The position numbers and the translations under genes were made by a program. A DNA stretch of 64,000 nucleotides from NCBI GenBank assembly GCA_016702415.1, contig JADJEA010000008.1, forward strand, positions 73,958-137,957, read 5' to 3'. Positions 9,052 through 18,508 of the stretch are shown in pieces. Position 1 is the stretch's first letter. Each line of letters opens with the position of its first letter. Under the pieces are notes generated by a model that was given only the letters and a program-made list of their open reading frames with translations, was not told the origin of the DNA and made no database searches. This DNA is from Nostocoides sp. Its GTDB lineage: Bacteria > Actinomycetota > Actinomycetes > Actinomycetales > Dermatophilaceae.

Positions 9052-9456
9052 ATGTCCGCCGTCTCGTCGCGGCTGAGCGCGCGCGTCGTCGCATGCGGTC
9101 CAGACGACGGCGAAACTGTCGCCGATCTGGTGCCGGGCTGCCGGGAGGTGCGGGTATGCGGCCTCGCCGGCGTCGAGGCGGAGGTGGCCCGCCGCCTGAC
9201 GGACCTCGGGTTCACTCCCGGCGCCCTTGTCGCCGTGACCAGACGCGCTCCCTTCGGCGGGCCCTTGCTGGTGCGGGTCGCTGACTACGAGGTCGCCCTG
9301 CGCCGCGGGGAGGCCCAGGCGATCCGGGTCACCCCCGCCCTCCCGGCCGAGTCGTGCCCGGTCGCCGAACCGGGCCGCGCGACCGACGTACGCCCAGACG
9401 TCGACCCGAACCACGCGTCCGGACCGGAAACGGTCGAGAAGCTGGTTCAGCGGTGA
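9052..9456 (+). CDS. feoA: FeoA family ferrous iron transport protein
   Basis: FeoA is a small cytosolic SH3-like protein needed for FeoB-dependent Fe(II) uptake. The 134-residue product has the family core 'GLAGVEAEVARRLTDLGFTPGALVAVTRRAPFGGPLLVRVADYEVALRRGEAQAI'-type strand pattern from about residue 40 to 97, plus an unconserved N-terminal stretch and a 35-residue tail. AAGGAGA is well placed before the ATG. Its stop overlaps the feoB start as GTGA, and the operon lies behind a DtxR-type box. Confidence 0.92.
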   Translation: MSAVSSRLSARVVACGPDDGETVADLVPGCREVRVCGLAGVEAEVARRLTDLGFTPGALVAVTRRAPFGGPLLVRVADYEVALRRGEAQAIRVTPALPAESCPVAEPGRATDVRPDVDPNHASGPETVEKLVQR

Positions 9457-11401
9457 CCGCCCACCATCACCGCCACCCCGGCGGGGGCGGCCACGCGTTG
9501 ACCGAGGGCGTTCACCTGGCCCTGGTCGGCAGTCCCAATTCGGGCAAGACGACACTCTTCAACGCGCTGACCGGCCTGCGCGCCAAGACCGGCAACTACC
9601 CGGGCGTCACGGTCGCGAAGTACGAGGGTCGGGCCCGCATGGGGGGCATCGACGTCGTCATCGAGGATCTCCCGGGGACCTACAGCCTCGACCCGATCAG
9701 CCTCGACGAGCAGGTCGTCATCGACACGCTCGATCCCAACGACGCCCAGACACCCACTCCGGACGGACTGCTGGTGCTCCTTGACGCGACCACGCTGCGG
9801 CGGTCGTTGGGGCTCTTCGCCCAGGTCATGATGAGCGGCCTGCCCGCCTGCGTCGTGGTCACCTTCGCCGACGAGCTCCAGGCGCGCGGCGGCCATCTCG
9901 ACGTCGCCGGGCTCGAGAGGGCTCTCGGTGTCCCGGTCGTCGTGGTGACTGCCGGTGACAAGGCGCAGGCGCGCGCCCTCGAGGACAAAGTGGCCCAGTG
10001 GCGGGAGTGGAGTCGACCGCCGCTGGCGCCGCCGATCGACCCGACCGAGAACGCCGCGTGGGTGGAATCGGTGCTGGAGCGCGCGGCATACGTCCCCGCC
10101 GGGAGCGATCCCCGCAGTAGCCGACTCGACGCGGTCCTCTTGCACCCCCTCTTCGGCGGGCTGGTGTTCTTTGCGGTGATGTTCACCTTCTTCCAGGTGA
10201 TCTTCACCCTCGCCGCGCCCTGCAGGGCTATGTCGAGCGGCTGTTCGCGTGGCTGGGGGGCCAGGCCGCCGATCGCATCGACAATGCGTGGCTGGCCAGC
10301 TTCGTCAGCGATGCGGTGTTCGGGGGGATCGGCGGCGTCCTCGTCTTCCTGCCCCAGATCGCCCTCCTCTTCCTCATGATCTCGCTCCTCGAGGGCGTCG
10401 GGTATATGTCGCGCGCGGCCGTCATCATGGACCGGCTCATGGCCAGATTCGGTCTGGAGGGGCGCGCGTTCGTCAGCCTCCTGTCGTCCGTCGCGTGTGC
10501 GATCCCCGGGATCATGGCGACCCGGACGCTGCCCTCGGCTCGCGACCGCCTCGCGACGATGATGGCCGCGCCGCTGATGACCTGCTCGGCGCGCCTGCCC
10601 GTCTTCGTCCTGCTGATCTCGATGCTGGTCTCGCCCGACGCGCGGATCGGGCCGGTCGGCGCCCAGGGGATGGCACTCTTCGGCCTCTATCTGCTCGGAG
10701 GGCTCTCGTCGCTGCTCGCGGCGGCGGTGTTCAAGAAGGTCACTCGCGGGCACGGTAAGCCGTTGCCGTTCTATATGGAGATGCCGCCCTATCGGGTGCC
10801 GAGCCTGCGGGGCGTTCTCTTCGCGGTCTGGGATGCGTGCCGGTCGTTCCTGCGCAAGGTCACCCACATCATCCTCACGACCACCGTCCTCCTCTTCCTC
10901 CTGCTCAACCTGCCGACGCGGGACACCGGGCAGATGCAGGCCGCCGGGGTCGACGTCGCCGACCCGGCGGCGGTCTCGGCATACGTCCTGGACAACTCGT
11001 ATGCCGCCGACATCGGCCGGGCCGTCTCCCCGGTCTTTGCGCCGCTGGGATTCGACTGGCGGGTCAACGTCGGGGTGCTGTCCTCGCTCGCCGCCCGGGA
11101 GGTCTTCGTCGCGACGATGGGGCAGGTGGCCGCTGCGGAGGACCCCGAGAATCCGCGCGCAGCGCTGGCCGCGATGACATATACCGAGGGTCCGAACGAG
11201 GGGGAGAAGCTGTTCACGCCGCCGACGCTCGCCGCGCTCCTGGTGTTCTTTGTCTATGCGCTTCAGTGCATGTCGACGATCGGGGTGCTGCGGCGCGAGA
11301 CCGGCGGGTGGACGTGGCCGGCGATCGGATTCGGCTATCTCTTCGTCCTCGCGTGGGGCATGGCCCTCCTCACCCACACGATCGTCGGTGCGCTGACGTG
11401 A
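9453..11401 (+). CDS. feoB: Ferrous iron transporter FeoB, frameshifted
   Basis: FeoB imports Fe(II) across the cytoplasmic membrane. The N-terminal GTPase domain has G1 'GSPNSGKTT', G2 'GNYPGVTV' and G3 'EDLPGTYS'. The usual G4 NxxD reads 'TFAD' here. The membrane domain carries the Gate segments with 'GVGYMSRAAVIMDR' and 'SSVACAIPGIMATRT'. The frame breaks near 10219: adding one C to the run in 'GCGCCCTGCAG' joins 'IFTLAAP' to 'LQGYVERLFAWLGG' and gives a 649-residue protein of normal length. A homopolymer error is likely. GTG 9453 overlaps the feoA stop, and the gene's own stop overlaps the next start. Confidence 0.93.
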
Positions 11402-11982
11402 CGCGGCTGGTCCCGATGCACCCCGAAGAGGTCACCGGCGACCCCCGCTCCCTCGCCTGGGTCATGGACCCGGCATCGGTCCCGGTGCAGGGGGTGGTCG
11501 CCTCGGTGCCGGGCCGGCTGGGGGACCTGGTCTCCGCCGGGATCGTATGCCGTGTCGCCGCCCTCCCGGGGTCGGTCGTGGTCACCCTCGGGGACCGGGC
11601 GACGTGGGCGCGTGATGGTGCCGTCGTGCGGACCGCCCTGCATGAGGCCCTGGGGGAGCCGGAGGGCTGGCGGGTCGCCGAGTCCGACGACGCCGCCATC
11701 GCCGCGGCCGTGACGGAATTCCTCGAGGGTCCGGCCGCGGACGTCGTGCGCCGACACGGTGGATCGGTGCGCGTCGTGGGGGTCGTCGACGGGACGGTCA
11801 CGCTCGAGGTGGGGGGCGCGTGCGCGGGTTGCCCCGCGGCGGGCTTGACCATCGGGACGACGCTGCACCACGGCATACGAGAGGAGGTGGCTGGGGTACG
11901 CGAGGTTGTGGTGACCGAGGTCGCCAGCCCTCGGTTCGTCTCGTTGGCCAGCTTGCTGCGGACCCGCTCGCCCGCCGGATGA
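11398..11982 (+). CDS. Nfu-type Fe-S scaffold/carrier protein coupled to feoAB
   Basis: This 194-residue protein appears to have an Nfu N-terminal-like domain (about residues 15-90, from 'DPASVPVQGVVASVPGRLGD' to 'WARDGAVVRTAL') followed by a NifU C-terminal domain (about 105-180). The second domain has the cluster-binding CxxC in 'GACAGCPAAGLTIGTT'. Such proteins carry a 4Fe-4S cluster to client enzymes. The GTG at 11398 overlaps the feoB stop, so synthesis is probably coupled to the importer. That arrangement suggests imported Fe(II) feeding Fe-S assembly. The N-terminal domain assignment is by pattern only. Confidence 0.82.
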   Translation: MTRLVPMHPEEVTGDPRSLAWVMDPASVPVQGVVASVPGRLGDLVSAGIVCRVAALPGSVVVTLGDRATWARDGAVVRTALHEALGEPEGWRVAESDDAAIAAAVTEFLEGPAADVVRRHGGSVRVVGVVDGTVTLEVGGACAGCPAAGLTIGTTLHHGIREEVAGVREVVVTEVASPRFVSLASLLRTRSPAG

Positions 11983-12050
11983 GGCCGATTTCGCGGCCGG
12001 TCGGCGTCGATCGGGGGGCGCTGTGTAGGGGTGGGGGTCGAGGCGACTCG

Positions 12051-12118
12051 GTCGGTCAGCGCGGTCAGCCGGCCCGGTCAGCCGGCCCGGTCGGCCGGCC
12101 CGGTCAGCCCAAGGTCAG
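12051..12118. repeat. CGGTCAGCCGGCC direct repeats between convergent nfu and gpsA
   Basis: A 14-base unit resembling CGGTCAGCCGGCCC recurs about four times in tandem, with the inner GGCCGGCC able to fold on itself. It fills the gap between two convergent genes and may act in termination. Confidence 0.55.
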
Positions 12119-13107
12119 CCCGGCTCGTCCTCGTGGCCCGGCGTCGGGCCTAGTCCGCGATAGGCCTCGCGCGGGTCGACGCTGCCGGTGACCACGCCAT
12201 ACATCGTCTCGTGGATCGGGAGCATCTGGTCGTAGCGTTCGGCCAGCTCGTGGGTCGTGACCGCCGTCTTGAGCCCCTCGGCGACCATCGTCATCCCGCC
12301 GGTGATCTCCTCCAGCGTCATCCCACGGCCGAGTTTCTCGCCGACGGTGCGGTTGCGGGACGCCGGGCTGAGGCAGGTCGCGATGAGGTCACCCATCCCC
12401 GCGAGGCCGGCGAACGTCGTCGCCTCGCCGCCCATCGCCACGCCGAGGCGGATGAGTTCGGCCAGACCGCGGGTCATCACCATGGCGCGAGTGTTGTCGC
12501 CGACGCCGAGACCCTCGGCCATGCCACAGGCCAGGGCGACGACATTCTTCAGCGCCCCGCCCAATTCGCATCCAATGACGTCGTGGTTGGTGTAGACGCG
12601 GAAGGACCCCGACGACAGCACCTGCTGCAGCGCCCGGGCGACCGCGAGGTCGGGGGTCGCGACGACGGATGCCGCGGCCTGTCCGGCCATGATCTCGCGG
12701 GCGATATTGGGCCCGGTCAGCGCGGCGACGGGATGGTTCGGCAACTCCTCCTGGATGACCTGGGTCATCCGCAACAGGCTGCCCTGCTCGAAACCTTTGG
12801 CGAGGCTGACGATCGGGATCCACGGCCGGACGTACGGCCGGGCCTGCGCGGTCGTGCTGCGGACGGCGCCGGTGGGGACGCCGACGATGAGGAGTTCGGC
12901 GTGCCGGATGGCCTGCTCGAAGTCCGACGTGGCCTTGAGCTTCTTTGCAAGCGTGAACCCCGGGAGATAGGTGGAGTTCGTATGCCGCTGGTTCACCTCC
13001 TCGACGACCGTCTCGTTGCGCGCCCACAGGAGGGTGTCGTGCTTCCGGGCGACGAGCGACGCCACCGTCGTTCCCCAGTTGCCGCCACCTAGGATCGTGA
13101 CCTTCAC
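12115..13107 (-). CDS. gpsA: NAD(P)H-dependent glycerol-3-phosphate dehydrogenase
   Basis: GpsA reduces dihydroxyacetone phosphate to sn-glycerol 3-phosphate for phospholipid synthesis in the cytoplasm. The 330-residue protein begins with the Rossmann motif 'VTILGGGNWGT'. It contains 'TGPNIAREI', the catalytic-lysine segment 'GCELGGALKNVVALA' and 'GLAGMGDLIATC', which are all GpsA signatures. GTG 13107 is chosen because a GAGGAGG Shine-Dalgarno sits eight bases upstream and the Rossmann motif follows at once. The gene lies near glpD and the AGPS-like flavoprotein, which act on the same metabolite pool. Confidence 0.95.
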   Translation of the reverse strand: MKVTILGGGNWGTTVASLVARKHDTLLWARNETVVEEVNQRHTNSTYLPGFTLAKKLKATSDFEQAIRHAELLIVGVPTGAVRSTTAQARPYVRPWIPIVSLAKGFEQGSLLRMTQVIQEELPNHPVAALTGPNIAREIMAGQAAASVVATPDLAVARALQQVLSSGSFRVYTNHDVIGCELGGALKNVVALACGMAEGLGVGDNTRAMVMTRGLAELIRLGVAMGGEATTFAGLAGMGDLIATCLSPASRNRTVGEKLGRGMTLEEITGGMTMVAEGLKTAVTTHELAERYDQMLPIHETMYGVVTGSVDPREAYRGLGPTPGHEDEPG

Positions 13108-13270
13108 GTATGCCGCCTCCTCGCCGCGCGCCCGTGCGGCGCTCGGGGCGAGTCTGCCAGCCAGGAGCGTTGGTGTCGCCCCCCGAGCGGAGGCAGATGC
13201 CCCGGGTCCGGGCGGAGCGCGTCGATCCCCAGGGTTCGCGCCCTCCCGGCTCGCTGCCCCGAACCCTCGG

Positions 13271-14323
13271 CTACAGCAATGGCCGGGGCTCGGGTGGCGT
13301 TGAGCGTGGAGACGGGGTGTGGGGCGGGATCGGTGTAGCCGGGGGTTCGGCTCCTGACGCGGGCGGGTCGGGCAGGGTCGACGCGGGCGGGTCGGGAGGG
13401 GCAGACGCGGGCGGAGGGGCAGACGCGGGCGGGGCGGGGTCGGGAGGCACGGGCGTGGACGGCGGGGGGAGGTCGATGGCGACCCCGCGCCATACGACCG
13501 CCACCAGGGAAGCCGCGACGATCGCCTCCGCCCACAGGAATGCCGCGTAGTCGAGCAGGCAGCCCATCGGCGGTCCGCCGGGCGCGGTATTGCGGAAGGC
13601 GGCGAGGGCGAACAGCGTGGCGGCCATCCAGCCCATGGCCGGCCAGACGAGACCGCTACGGCGGCGGATGATGACCCACGCTGCGGCGGCGACCGCGAGG
13701 GCGAGCGCCCACATGACGGCGACCATGAGCAGCGCCATCGCCGTCGACCCGCGGGTTCGATGGAGAGTGAGGTCGAGTTGGACGTCGTGGTCGGTGCCGG
13801 CGGTCGTCCCGCCGAGGCGGAAGAGGGGATCGGACCCGTCCAGCGCCACACCGACGGGCACCGGCTCGCCGCCCGCCGCCGCCGCGACATAGACCCGAGT
13901 CGCGTACCGGTCGAAGGGGTATGCCGTCACGTCCCCCGCCGCGAGTTCGACGGTGACCATCTGCGCGGAGATCCGCCGGTGCGCGGGGAAGCGGAGGTCG
14001 GCATCGGTCAGTCCGGAGAGGGTCACGGTGAGGTCCTCGCTCGGGGAGGAGTCGGCGTCGTCGGCGAGATCCCCCTCCGGCAGCGCCCAGACCCGCAGGT
14101 CGAGGGAGTTGGCCGCGGCGTTGACCTTCTCCACCGTCGCCTCGACGCGGACCCGCCCCGAGGCCGCGCTCGCGACGGACGTTCGCACGCTGCCGCCGCT
14201 GCCGTCGACCCACCAGGCGGCGACGCCGAGCAGGGACGCGAGCAGGGCCGCGCCCAGGGCGAACGCGGTCCGAGCGAGATGGGTGCGGTCCCTCAGGAGG
14301 CCAGGCGGGCGGCGGGCGATCAT
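13271..14323 (-). CDS. DUF4436-type membrane protein with proline-rich tail
   Basis: This 350-residue protein has an N-terminal transmembrane segment (about 20-38), then an extracytoplasmic beta-rich domain including 'AYPFDRYATRVYV', the landmark I associate with DUF4436. Three further hydrophobic segments follow (about 195-220, 230-245, 260-280). The C-terminal 70 residues are almost only Pro, Ala, Ser and Asp with repeated 'PPAS' units. The function of the family is unknown. It sits between gpsA and the flavoprotein on the same strand, but the gaps do not prove an operon. Confidence 0.75.
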   Translation of the reverse strand: MIARRPPGLLRDRTHLARTAFALGAALLASLLGVAAWWVDGSGGSVRTSVASAASGRVRVEATVEKVNAAANSLDLRVWALPEGDLADDADSSPSEDLTVTLSGLTDADLRFPAHRRISAQMVTVELAAGDVTAYPFDRYATRVYVAAAAGGEPVPVGVALDGSDPLFRLGGTTAGTDHDVQLDLTLHRTRGSTAMALLMVAVMWALALAVAAAAWVIIRRRSGLVWPAMGWMAATLFALAAFRNTAPGGPPMGCLLDYAAFLWAEAIVAASLVAVVWRGVAIDLPPPSTPVPPDPAPPASAPPPASAPPDPPASTLPDPPASGAEPPATPIPPHTPSPRSTPPEPRPLL

Positions 14324-14438
14324 GCGGCCCAGTCAAGCGGATACCGTCGCCGAGTGTGGGGCCGGCGTCGCCGCCTCCTCCGTCGGTGATCCGGCCCCTC
14401 CTGCCGTATGCCGCGGTCGCCCGGGGCGGACGCGTCGA

Positions 14439-16102
14439 TCACGGGGCCGCGGGGATGAGTTTGCCCGGGTTGAGGAGATCGTCGGGGTCGAGTGCGGCTT
14501 TGACCGCCCGAAGGATCTCGGTGCCGAGGGGGCCGATCTCGGTGGCCAGGCCGTCCAGGTGCGCGGTGCCGACACCGTGGTGGTGGGTGATCGTGCCACC
14601 CGTCTCGGCGATTGCGCGCCCGGCCGCCGACTTGACCGCCGACCACTGCGCCGGTGGGTCGGCCGCCTCGCGGGCGAGGTAGGTGAAGTAGAGGGATGCG
14701 CCGCTCGGATAGACGTGGGAGACGTGCGTCTGGACCAGCCCCGGGGTGCCGAGGTCGGCCAGGGCGGCGAGGATGGCGGAGCGGACCGCGGCATACAGCG
14801 GCATCAGGTTCCGCCACGTCGTTGCCGTCTCGAGGGTCTCGACGAACACCCCGTGGTCCATGAGTTCGTCGCGGCCGTAGGGGCCGAGGAATCGGTGCCG
14901 TTCCCAGTGACGAGCGACCGTCGCCGGCATCCGTATGCCGCCGTGCCCCGCCGCCAGGGTCGCCGCCCGGCGGGCGCGCCGCCGTAAGTCGCGGGCGTCC
15001 TGTCCCTCCCAGACGAAGATCGCCAGGCAGGGTGTGGGCTGGTGGCGGGTCGCGGCATACCGCAGCAGGGCTCTCCCGGGGCGGCCGCCCATCCCGAGGT
15101 TGACCGCGGTCTCGTCGGGGTCGGAGAGCCGGCAGACGTCCGGCATGACGTGGGGCCGAGCAGTTGGGCGAGGTCGCGCAATGCAGCCGTGGCGGAGGGG
15201 AGATCGGGGAAGGACCACACGGCATACCGCTTGGTGGTCGGGAGTGGGTGGATGCGCAGGGTGGCCTCGGTGATGACACCGAGGGCGCCCTCGCTGCCGA
15301 CGACGAGATCCAGCAGACCCGGGCCGGCGGCGGAGGCGGGGGTGCGACCACCGAGGGTCAGGGTTCCGCGGGGCGTCACGATGGTCGCACCGAGGACGTT
15401 GTCGTCGATGCGGCCATAGCCGGTGGAGGCCTGGCCGGCGGACCGCGTCGCGACATAGCCGCCGAGGGTCGCCTGCTGGTGGCTTTGGGGATAGTGGCCG
15501 AGCGTGAATCCGTGCGGCTGGAGCGCCGCCTCGATGGCGGGGCCGCGCATCCCCGCCTGGAGGGTCGCGGTCCGGGACTCCGGATCGACGTCGACGATGG
15601 CATCGAGGCGCCGCAGGTCGAGGTGGATGACGGCGTCGTGGTGCCCCGCGTCGGGTTCGACCCCGCCGACGACGCTCGTCCCGCCACCGAAGGGGATGGC
15701 CGCGAGGCGGTGGGTGCGGCATACGTCCAGGACCGCGGCAACCTCGGCCGCATCGGCGGGCAAGACGACGGCGTCGGGGGCATGGCTGACGTCGCCGCGG
15801 CGGGCGCGATAGAGATCGAGATAGCTCTTGCCGCCGAGGTGTTCGGCGCGTGACCGGCGATCTTGCCGGATGTTGTCCGGGCCCACGACCGCCGCGAGAG
15901 CCGCGTCGGCCTCGGGGGTGAGCCGGGACTCGTTGAGGTCGAGATCGGCGAGCGGGACCGGTGGGTGCGAGTCGGTTCGCGTCACGCCGAGGTGGCGTTC
16001 CAGGAGGGTCCACGCGCCCGCGGGTAACGGGCGCGCCCGGGCGGGGTCACCCCAGCCGTTCCAGACGGAGCGAGCGGGGCTCTCGGTGAGAATGCCATCC
16101 AT
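14439..16102 (-). CDS. FAD-binding oxidoreductase of the alkyl-DHAP synthase/glycolate oxidase type, frameshifted
   Basis: This VAO-fold flavoprotein has the FAD-binding segment 'IPFGGGTSVVGG', then 'HYPQSHQQATLGGYVATRSAGQASTGYGRIDD'-type AGPS landmarks and the C-terminal 'THHHGVG' histidine cluster. The frame breaks near 15155: one extra C in the run before ACGTCATG joins 'LAQLLGP' to 'HVMPDVCRLSDPDETA', giving a 554-residue protein of normal length. A homopolymer error is likely. The ATG at 16102 has a TACACT -10 box seven bases upstream inside the TetR-site palindrome. It is divergent from tetR-glpD, a layout I remember from Rv2249c-Rv2251 of M. tuberculosis. The real substrate is unproven. 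Confidence 0.88.
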
Positions 16103-16104
16103 GT

Positions 16105-16130
16105 GTTACAGTGTAACCCGATTTGTAACA
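16105..16130. promoter_or_regulatory. Candidate TetR operator overlapping divergent promoters
   Basis: GTTACA-G-TGTAAC at 16105-16117 is a perfect palindrome around one central base, and a further half-site TGTAACA follows at 16124-16130. The minus-strand -10 box TACACT of the flavoprotein gene lies inside it. Binding by the adjacent TetR protein would block both directions. Confidence 0.7.
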
Positions 16131-16176
16131 TCGCAACACCGGGTCGACCGATCCCTGGTGAGGAGCGGGAGGCGTC

Positions 16177-16770
16177 ATGAGTGAGTCGGAGCCGGGGTGG
16201 GACGCCCTTGACCCCGAAGACCCGCTGTTTTCGGCTGTGCGCGAAGAGGTTCTGCGTTATGGGGTGCGCCGGGCGACGCTGAGTTCGATCGCGCGCCGGG
16301 CGGGGGTGTCGCGGATGACGGTGTATCGACGCGTCGGGGGGATCGGTCAACTTATCCTTGACGCTCTTGTGGCCGAGTTCACCGCGACGATCGCCCGCGC
16401 CGGTGCTACGGCCACGGGCGGGACCGCCCGAGCCGCGTTGGTTGCCCAGATCCTCGGGGCGATCGACGCGCTCGCGGAGGCACCCCTGACCGTGGCGTTG
16501 CGCGAGCACGATCCGGAGCTCTTGCTGCCCTATCTCGTCGACCGCCATGGGACCAACCAGCGTCACATCCTGACGATCCTGGCGGGGGGCATCCGGGCCG
16601 GCCAGGCCGACGGGAGCATTCGGGTCGGCGACCCCGATCTCATGGCGCTCGTCCTCCTCCACGCGACGCAGGACTTCGTCATCTCCTCGCGCATCCTCGC
16701 CGACAGCGGCGACCCACACCGTGTGCGGGAGGAGCTTGCGCTCCTCCTCGACCGCTATCTCACCCCCTGA
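16177..16770 (+). CDS. TetR family transcriptional regulator
   Basis: This 197-residue repressor has an N-terminal helix-turn-helix (about residues 25-65) reading 'ATLSSIARRAGVSRMTVYRRVGG', then a helical ligand-binding domain. A GGGAGG Shine-Dalgarno precedes the ATG. It lies between the divergent AGPS-like flavoprotein and glpD, 20 bases upstream of glpD, so it probably forms an operon with glpD and controls both directions through the palindrome at 16105. The ligand could be a glycerol-phosphate or acyl compound, but this is inference. Confidence 0.88.
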   Translation: MSESEPGWDALDPEDPLFSAVREEVLRYGVRRATLSSIARRAGVSRMTVYRRVGGIGQLILDALVAEFTATIARAGATATGGTARAALVAQILGAIDALAEAPLTVALREHDPELLLPYLVDRHGTNQRHILTILAGGIRAGQADGSIRVGDPDLMALVLLHATQDFVISSRILADSGDPHRVREELALLLDRYLTP

Positions 16771-16789
16771 CCGGCCCGACGAGGTCACC

Positions 16790-18367
16790 ATGCTCACCAT
16801 CGCGCCCCACCCCACCCACCTCACCCCCGCGCGGCGCCGCAGGTCGCTCGAACGCCTGGCCACGGAGCGCTTCGACGTCATCGTCGTCGGCGGCGGGGTG
16901 ACCGGTGCCGGTGCCGCGCTCGACGCCGCCAGCCGCGGCCTGCGCACCGCTCTCGTGGAGCGCGTCGACCTCGCCGCAGGCACGAGCCGGTGGAGCAGCA
17001 AACTCGTCCACGGCGGGCTGCGCTATCTCGCCAAGGGCGACCTTGCCGTTGCCTGGGAGTCCGCCTCGGAGCGCGCGGCGCTCCTCGGGACGATCGCCCC
17101 GCACCTGTGCCGCCCGGTCCCCTTCGTCATCCCTCTCGATGAGACGACCGGGCCGGGGATGGGCGTTCTGACCGAGGTCGGGACCCGTGTCGGTGACGTC
17201 CTGCGCATCGCCAGCCGCACGGGCCGTCGACTGCTCCCGCCCACGACCCGGCTAACCACGAACGACGCGCTCGTCCACGCCCCCGGACTCCGTCCCGACC
17301 GCCTGCGCGGCGCGCTGATGTACTGGGATGGTCAGCTGGAGGACGACGCCCGCCTAGTGACGGTGCTGGCGCGGACGGCCGCGGCATACGGCGCGGAGGT
17401 GGTGACCCGGTGCGCCGCGACCGGGCTCAGCGACGACCGGGTGACCCTCACCGACACGCTCACCGGCGAGAGCATCGAGGCACGCGGGATCGTCCTCAAC
17501 GCGACCGGAGTCTGGGTGGGCGACCACGAACCCGGCCTGACGATCGCTCCCAGCCGCGGCTCCCATATCGTCGTCCGCTCACGGGTGCTCGGCGATCCCC
17601 GCTCGGTCTTCACGGCGCCGGTGCCGGATCACTTCGGGCGCTATGTGTTCGGCATACCGCAGCCCGACGGCCTGACCTATATCGGCTTGACCGACGAACC
17701 CGTCTGTGGCGCAGATGGAATCGCCCCGGCGGTGCCCTCGTCGGATGAGCACTTCCTCCTCGAGACGATCAACCGGGTGCTGCGGGTGCCGCTGACCACC
17801 GACGACGTGATCGGGCGATTCGCCGGGCTGCGCCCCCTCGTTCGTCTGGCCGACCGGGAGACCGCCGACATCTCCCGCCGCCACCTCCTCATCGACGAGC
17901 CCGGCCGCCCGCTGACCCTCGCGGGCGGCAAGCTGACGACCTACCGGCGGATGGCTCAGGACGCCATCGATGCCGTATGCCGCCGCCTCGCCGTCACCGC
18001 CCCCTGCCGCACCCGGGACCTGCCGCTGGCCGGTGCCACCTCCCGTCCCGCGTTGCGCCGAGTCGCTGCGCCCGAGCGGTTGGTCCGCCGCTACGGCGCG
18101 CTCGCCCCGGTCGTCCACGACCTGATGGAGCGCGAACCCTGGCTCGCCGTCCCCGTCGCCCCGGGCTGCCCCACCCAACTGGGCGAGTTGGCGTATGCCG
18201 TTCTCGCCGAAGGCGCCATGACCGTCGAGGACCTCCTCGAGCGGCGCACCCGGGTCAGCCTCGTGGAGAGCGAGTATGCCGCCGCCCGCCCCCCCGCCGC
18301 CGAGGTTCTCGACGTCTGCCTGCAGGCCCTTGACGACGAGGTAGCGCTGCCCTCTTCCGTCCGCTGA
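16790..18367 (+). CDS. glpD: Aerobic glycerol-3-phosphate dehydrogenase (GlpD)
   Basis: GlpD is a membrane-associated FAD enzyme that oxidises glycerol 3-phosphate to dihydroxyacetone phosphate and passes electrons to quinone. The 525-residue protein starts with the dinucleotide-binding 'FDVIVVGGGVTGAGAALDAASRG'-type block and the family signature 'GTSRWSSKLVHGGLRYL'. The C-terminal helical region includes 'LAGGKLTTYRRMA'. ATG 16790 has GAGG upstream and is the first start that leaves a normal N-terminus. It opposes gpsA in reaction direction and is probably cotranscribed with tetR. Confidence 0.95.
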   Translation: MLTIAPHPTHLTPARRRRSLERLATERFDVIVVGGGVTGAGAALDAASRGLRTALVERVDLAAGTSRWSSKLVHGGLRYLAKGDLAVAWESASERAALLGTIAPHLCRPVPFVIPLDETTGPGMGVLTEVGTRVGDVLRIASRTGRRLLPPTTRLTTNDALVHAPGLRPDRLRGALMYWDGQLEDDARLVTVLARTAAAYGAEVVTRCAATGLSDDRVTLTDTLTGESIEARGIVLNATGVWVGDHEPGLTIAPSRGSHIVVRSRVLGDPRSVFTAPVPDHFGRYVFGIPQPDGLTYIGLTDEPVCGADGIAPAVPSSDEHFLLETINRVLRVPLTTDDVIGRFAGLRPLVRLADRETADISRRHLLIDEPGRPLTLAGGKLTTYRRMAQDAIDAVCRRLAVTAPCRTRDLPLAGATSRPALRRVAAPERLVRRYGALAPVVHDLMEREPWLAVPVAPGCPTQLGELAYAVLAEGAMTVEDLLERRTRVSLVESEYAAARPPAAEVLDVCLQALDDEVALPSSVR

Positions 18368-18435
18368 CTGCGACGGGCGGCTCGAAGAGTCACCCGGTTG
18401 CCGCGTATCCTCGTCCTGCCCGTGGTCCGGGCGCC

Positions 18436-18508
18436 GCTGGCGTGGCGCAATTGGCAGCGCACCTGTCTTGTAAACAGGTGGTTGGGGGTTCGAGTCCCCC
18501 CGCCAGCT
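18436..18508 (+). tRNA. tRNA-Thr (anticodon TGT)
   Basis: The acceptor arm GCTGGCG pairs with CGCCAGC. The anticodon stem CCTGT/ACAGG encloses the loop CTTGTAA with anticodon TGT, and the T arm GGGGG-TTCGAGT-CCCCC is perfect. The gene lacks an encoded CCA. A TATCCT box at 18406-18411 could be its -10. It marks the left edge of a segment with unusual composition. Confidence 0.95.

Noticed and set aside
12051..12118. Repeats near gpsA as a possible replication or partition site
   Set aside because: They are short GC-rich direct repeats in a convergent gap with no associated replication gene; a terminator role is simpler.
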